Below are positions 60,999 to 64,000 of a stretch of 64,000 bases of DNA, piece after piece. The stretch is from Salinisphaera sp. (GTDB taxonomy: Bacteria; Pseudomonadota; Gammaproteobacteria; Nevskiales; Salinisphaeraceae). The number at the start of each line of letters is the position of its first letter. Within the stretch, counting starts at the first letter, position 1. Both the position numbers and the translations under genes were made by a program. The notes under the pieces are model-generated. The model was given only the letters and a program-made list of their open reading frames with translations, was not told where the DNA came from and ran no database searches. The DNA lies in assembly GCF_002729955.1 (NCBI RefSeq), contig NZ_PBYA01000032.1, positions 1 to 64,000 on the forward strand. Reading direction: 5' to 3'.

Positions 60999-63740
60999 TT
61001 ATCGAGCGTCCGGTGTAGGCAACAATGCGAGCAACCTCGGTGCCAACCACCCCGAACGGGGCAACTGCCGCGTTACCCATTCCCTACGCTCTAACTCAGA
61101 TAAGAGCTCGGCATCGTGTTCCAAGATGCCAACGACATCGACCAGTGCCGAGTCAAACGGGTCTGTCCTATCGCTGAAACTATCGAAACCGAGTATGAGC
61201 GCACGTTTAAGGCTTCGACCAGAGCGGGCCGTCAGCATCTCCTTCGCTTTTTCAGGGAACACGTTCCAAACGAAAGGCACGATGATGCCGTATTTACCAT
61301 CGGCCTCGATCCATGGCACGAGCGCGTCGATCAAACCAGCGTGTACGGCGGGCGCGATGTGGAACCACCACCTATTCAGCTCCTTGGGATGGCTTTGCCA
61401 TTGCTCCAACAAGGCAAGCTGATAGTTCGTGGGCAGTGAGACGAAATTCCGACATATGAACGCATGCGCATCGGTCGAGATGGCGTCCCAAAACGCTGCC
61501 GCGTTCGATCGCTCGAAGAGCGTCTTTCGAAGCGCCGTGCCCCGCACCATCGCCAACCCTATGAACGAGCGCCGAGCCTGGGCATTCAACTCTTCATTTT
61601 TAGCCATACTAACGACGGCTTCCGTAAACGATACGAGCACGGATGTCAGATCACCCGAGACCTGGCCCATCCGATGCTCCACCATCTCGCTAGCCCACTC
61701 GTGATTCAAGACAAACGCCCACCAGTCGTCTGGCACTCTCGCTTCCTCGGTCACACAACGCACCAGCGCATCGGGAATCAATACGCCAGGCGCATCGACC
61801 TCCAATGGAGCCAATACATCAACCACTTGCTGTGCCTGTCGGACAAGTAATCGGTCCGAGGACGCCAACTCGGGAAGACTGCGGTCGGCGTCGAAAGAGG
61901 TCACTGCGAACGTCCAATCAGGCGCATCGATCTTCCGAAACCAACCAGGGAAATAGGCAGACCATTCCTCGGGTATCTCCGTAACTTGAGACGTAGTCAG
62001 GCCCCATGCCCAACACACCGCCTGCCAAGCAGATCGGTCAGTATTGATCGATGTCCAGGCCTGCGGCGGCATATACACATCGTCGCCGTTCAATCGCTCA
62101 ATAACCCGAGCGCCGAGGTTTTCAAGCACCTCCGCATCCGGCGGTGTGTCCGACATGGCGCGGAAACCGACCGCGCAAAATAAGGCCTCAGCCGCTCCGA
62201 TGCTCGCGGCATCACCCGACTCCGCCGTCAACAAGCGCCGACACACATCGTTCAACTCGCCGGCAGTCAGCAGTGCGAGTGCATCATCGACGACGGGGCG
62301 TCGGGTTGCATCGAAATACAGGTGGCCCCACGCCGTGTGTGGTTGTTGAATGATCTGCTGTACAAGTTCGTCCCGCGCGACCAGATGAGCGAGGAACCTC
62401 GGACGCAACTGCCACTCTGCCAAGTGATTCTGGTGCAAAAATTCTGTATCGCTTAGATCGGGACGCGGCGACTCACTCAATCGATGTTTTATCTGCTCAG
62501 CGAACATACGGCGCTTGTCGCCGTCCGCCTCCTGCGCGATCGCTTCGATGAGATCATCCGATTCGCCCGGGTGACGACTCGCGCTTGAAATTCCTCGCCA
62601 GGATCTTGCATCGATCGAGCGCCCCCACGGCACGTAGGCCGCCATGAGCCATTCGACGACGATCGCTTTGAAATCGGCGCGCCCGTCCGGCCTCGAATCA
62701 CCGATCAATTCGAGAAGCCGCCCGCCTGCGATACGCTCACTCATTCTCGGCAGATTGCGGCTGCCGAATCGGTGCGCGAAACGACAGATCGCGATCAGAT
62801 CGGCGGGCGTATCAATCAGGTTTTGGTCCCCCGATTCAGCCAGCCAGCGCTCGATGTGTTGCGGATCAAACCCTGGGCCCTGCTCTCCGAGTCGTCGATC
62901 AATCCACTGAAGCAGGCGCGAGCGCCAGTCAGCGTGCAACTGCCAACGGTATTGCTTGAGCGTCCCCTCGTCGACGAAGGGCCCGTACTGGGTCAGGCGC
63001 AATCTCGCGCGTTCATCGGTCGAGGCCGTTTGATAGGTCCAGCTGTATACGCTCTTCGATTCCCGGTCTTCCCGTTCCTGGAATTCGAAGGGCGCACATA
63101 CGAGTACGGCGCACTCCGGATGTTTGTGTGCCAGTGCCAAAGCGTCGCGCTCGCCCGCGGAATCGCTAACGTATAGGCACACGGCTTGCGCCTGCGCGAG
63201 CGGTTCGCGCGCGGAAGCTACAGTTGAAGCGGTTCGGCACGCGTACGGCGAGTGCCGTTTGAGACGCTCCCAGAAAAGGGTACGCCCGGTTCCCGACGGG
63301 ATATGCAGCCACGTAACGCCCGGCGCCAGCGCGCCAGTGCGTAATCCGCTCACAGGTGATCCGAACCAGCTTCGAATCTCTGTGTCGGGGTCGTCGCCAG
63401 CAGAGGTTGTCCAATACCCAATGTCGCACGGCGACTCCCGCGTAAGATCGAGCGGCCTGAGCTCTGGGAAATCGTCGAACGAATAGATCGCGCGGCCGCG
63501 GTCAGCCGCATGGAGCCCCAGGTCTTTCGATGAACACTCGAGAAAAGCAGTGAGCTTTTCGACAAAAGCATCACGCTTTAGCCACCAGTCAGTTCGACCA
63601 CGGTCGAGTTCGCCGAGCTTTACCCCCAACGAGCGTGGCTTGGGCCAATTCTGATCTGGAAACCGCTCGCATAGCTGCGCGCCTAGTTCATCGAACGACG
63701 CCACGTTGTGGTTCGCCATTGCCTGTCTGACTAATCCCAT
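60999..63740 (-). CDS. Large protein of unknown function next to defence genes
   Basis: A 913-residue protein that I do not recognise. The first 75 residues (VASFDELGAQLCERFPDQNW, WLKRDAFVEKLTAFL) look like a small helical, possibly DNA-binding, unit. Residues about 140-160 contain TWLHIPSGTGRTLFWERLKR, a possible weakened P-loop (SGTGRT). The rest is a Trp-rich helical array without repeats I can define. No transmembrane segment is apparent. It lies beyond the Wadjet operon and shares a palindrome-rich promoter with a divergent beta-CASP hydrolase. A defence role is possible but unproven. Confidence 0.7.
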   Translation of the reverse strand: MGLVRQAMANHNVASFDELGAQLCERFPDQNWPKPRSLGVKLGELDRGRTDWWLKRDAFVEKLTAFLECSSKDLGLHAADRGRAIYSFDDFPELRPLDLTRESPCDIGYWTTSAGDDPDTEIRSWFGSPVSGLRTGALAPGVTWLHIPSGTGRTLFWERLKRHSPYACRTASTVASAREPLAQAQAVCLYVSDSAGERDALALAHKHPECAVLVCAPFEFQEREDRESKSVYSWTYQTASTDERARLRLTQYGPFVDEGTLKQYRWQLHADWRSRLLQWIDRRLGEQGPGFDPQHIERWLAESGDQNLIDTPADLIAICRFAHRFGSRNLPRMSERIAGGRLLELIGDSRPDGRADFKAIVVEWLMAAYVPWGRSIDARSWRGISSASRHPGESDDLIEAIAQEADGDKRRMFAEQIKHRLSESPRPDLSDTEFLHQNHLAEWQLRPRFLAHLVARDELVQQIIQQPHTAWGHLYFDATRRPVVDDALALLTAGELNDVCRRLLTAESGDAASIGAAEALFCAVGFRAMSDTPPDAEVLENLGARVIERLNGDDVYMPPQAWTSINTDRSAWQAVCWAWGLTTSQVTEIPEEWSAYFPGWFRKIDAPDWTFAVTSFDADRSLPELASSDRLLVRQAQQVVDVLAPLEVDAPGVLIPDALVRCVTEEARVPDDWWAFVLNHEWASEMVEHRMGQVSGDLTSVLVSFTEAVVSMAKNEELNAQARRSFIGLAMVRGTALRKTLFERSNAAAFWDAISTDAHAFICRNFVSLPTNYQLALLEQWQSHPKELNRWWFHIAPAVHAGLIDALVPWIEADGKYGIIVPFVWNVFPEKAKEMLTARSGRSLKRALILGFDSFSDRTDPFDSALVDVVGILEHDAELLSELERREWVTRQLPRSGWLAPRLLALLPTPDAR

Positions 63741-63797
63741 AGCACCTCCCGGTTGCGCGTCGAACTATATCGTCGAAACGCCGACAATGCATTGATT

Positions 63798-63813
63798 AAT
63801 GCACCGGTGCATT
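63798..63813. promoter_or_regulatory. Perfect 16-bp palindrome in a divergent promoter
   Basis: AATGCACCGGTGCATT is perfectly self-complementary. It is surrounded by further TGCATTG/CAATGC copies between 63784 and 63837. This stretch separates two divergent genes (63740 and 63895), so it probably binds a dimeric regulator for both. Confidence 0.65.
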
Positions 63814-63894
63814 GCATTGCATATTAATTGCATTGTTGTAGCGCGCATTCCAGAGTGCGATTGCGATCACGCACTACCAAAAAGGAACCACGCT

Positions 63895-64000
63895 ATGGAA
63901 ATTCAATTCTTAGGCCCGCTCGGCAAAGTCACGGGGTCCTGCGCCTGGATGCGCGACACTGCCAGGAACTGGAGCTTTCTTGTCGATTGCGGCATTCAGC
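63895..64000 (+). CDS. Beta-CASP metallo-beta-lactamase-fold protein (partial, cut by window end)
   Basis: Only the first 35 codons are present. They read MEIQFLGPLGKVTGSCAWMR and then SFLVDCGIQ, the start of RNA-processing MBL/beta-CASP hydrolases (family pattern FLGAAGxVTGSC then LVDCGxxQ). AAAGGAA precedes the ATG. The remainder, including the HxHxDH site, is beyond the window. Transcribed divergently from the 913-residue gene, possibly co-regulated. Confidence 0.78.
   Translation, partial: MEIQFLGPLGKVTGSCAWMRDTARNWSFLVDCGIQ

Overview
The window comes from a GC-rich gammaproteobacterium. Protein flavour, including the copper, Wadjet and SRAP genes, would fit a halophilic or marine lineage such as Salinisphaera, but that placement is an impression and not a search result. 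No rRNA, tRNA or CRISPR array was recognised. Genes run mostly on the plus strand to about 42 kb and mostly on the minus strand afterwards.

Layout. (1) 1-2.6 kb: a cyanide-insensitive-type cytochrome bd oxidase operon (cydA, cydB and a 39-residue small subunit). (2) 2.6-31.4 kb: a large copper/heavy-metal island with several decayed genes. It holds CueR and the CopA ATPase with a textbook CueR promoter, CopZ, a second MerR-controlled operon (HMA chaperone, CcdA-like protein, a GDCCVxC-like remnant, and a P1B ATPase with YPC instead of CPC) interrupted by an intact IS3 element, a periplasmic set (DUF411 protein, Met/His-rich proteins, peroxiredoxin), an extra Lgt beside a lipobox-bearing Tat multicopper oxidase, a split DsbD, a His-tailed cytochrome c, and PcoA/PcoB-type CopA and CopB. 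Three small secreted proteins rich in His/Cys with a proline-rich C-terminus recur through the island. (3) 31.5-39.7 kb: an eight-gene complex-I-like operon (A, fused B-D, H, J, K, L, M, N). It has no NADH module and no NuoI, and its NuoB-like part has lost all four Fe-S cysteines, while the proton-channel residues of L/M/N/K persist. Its B-D linker is Met-rich and its J subunit ends in a His-rich tail. (4) 39.7-46.8 kb: a PAS-GAF-GGDEF protein between 96-nt direct repeats, an SRAP gene behind a LexA box, two lipoproteins, and a GntR/SBF-transporter pair. (5) 47.3-59.3 kb: a defence island with a patatin / metallo-hydrolase / E2-E1-JAB operon and a Wadjet (Mks) SMC operon whose SMC gene comes first. 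(6) 59.5-64 kb: a PPP-type phosphatase with a broken metallophosphoesterase, a 913-residue protein of unknown function, and the start of a divergent beta-CASP metallo-hydrolase.

How it works together. Copper is exported from the cytoplasm by CopA/CopZ under CueR, then oxidised or bound in the periplasm by two multicopper oxidases, CopB and Met/His-rich proteins, while DsbD-type and CcdA-type proteins and the peroxiredoxin handle thiol and peroxide stress. The most unusual item is the Fe-S-less complex-I-like operon directly after the copper genes. The ubiquitin-like operon and the 913-residue gene are further candidates for systems not yet well described.
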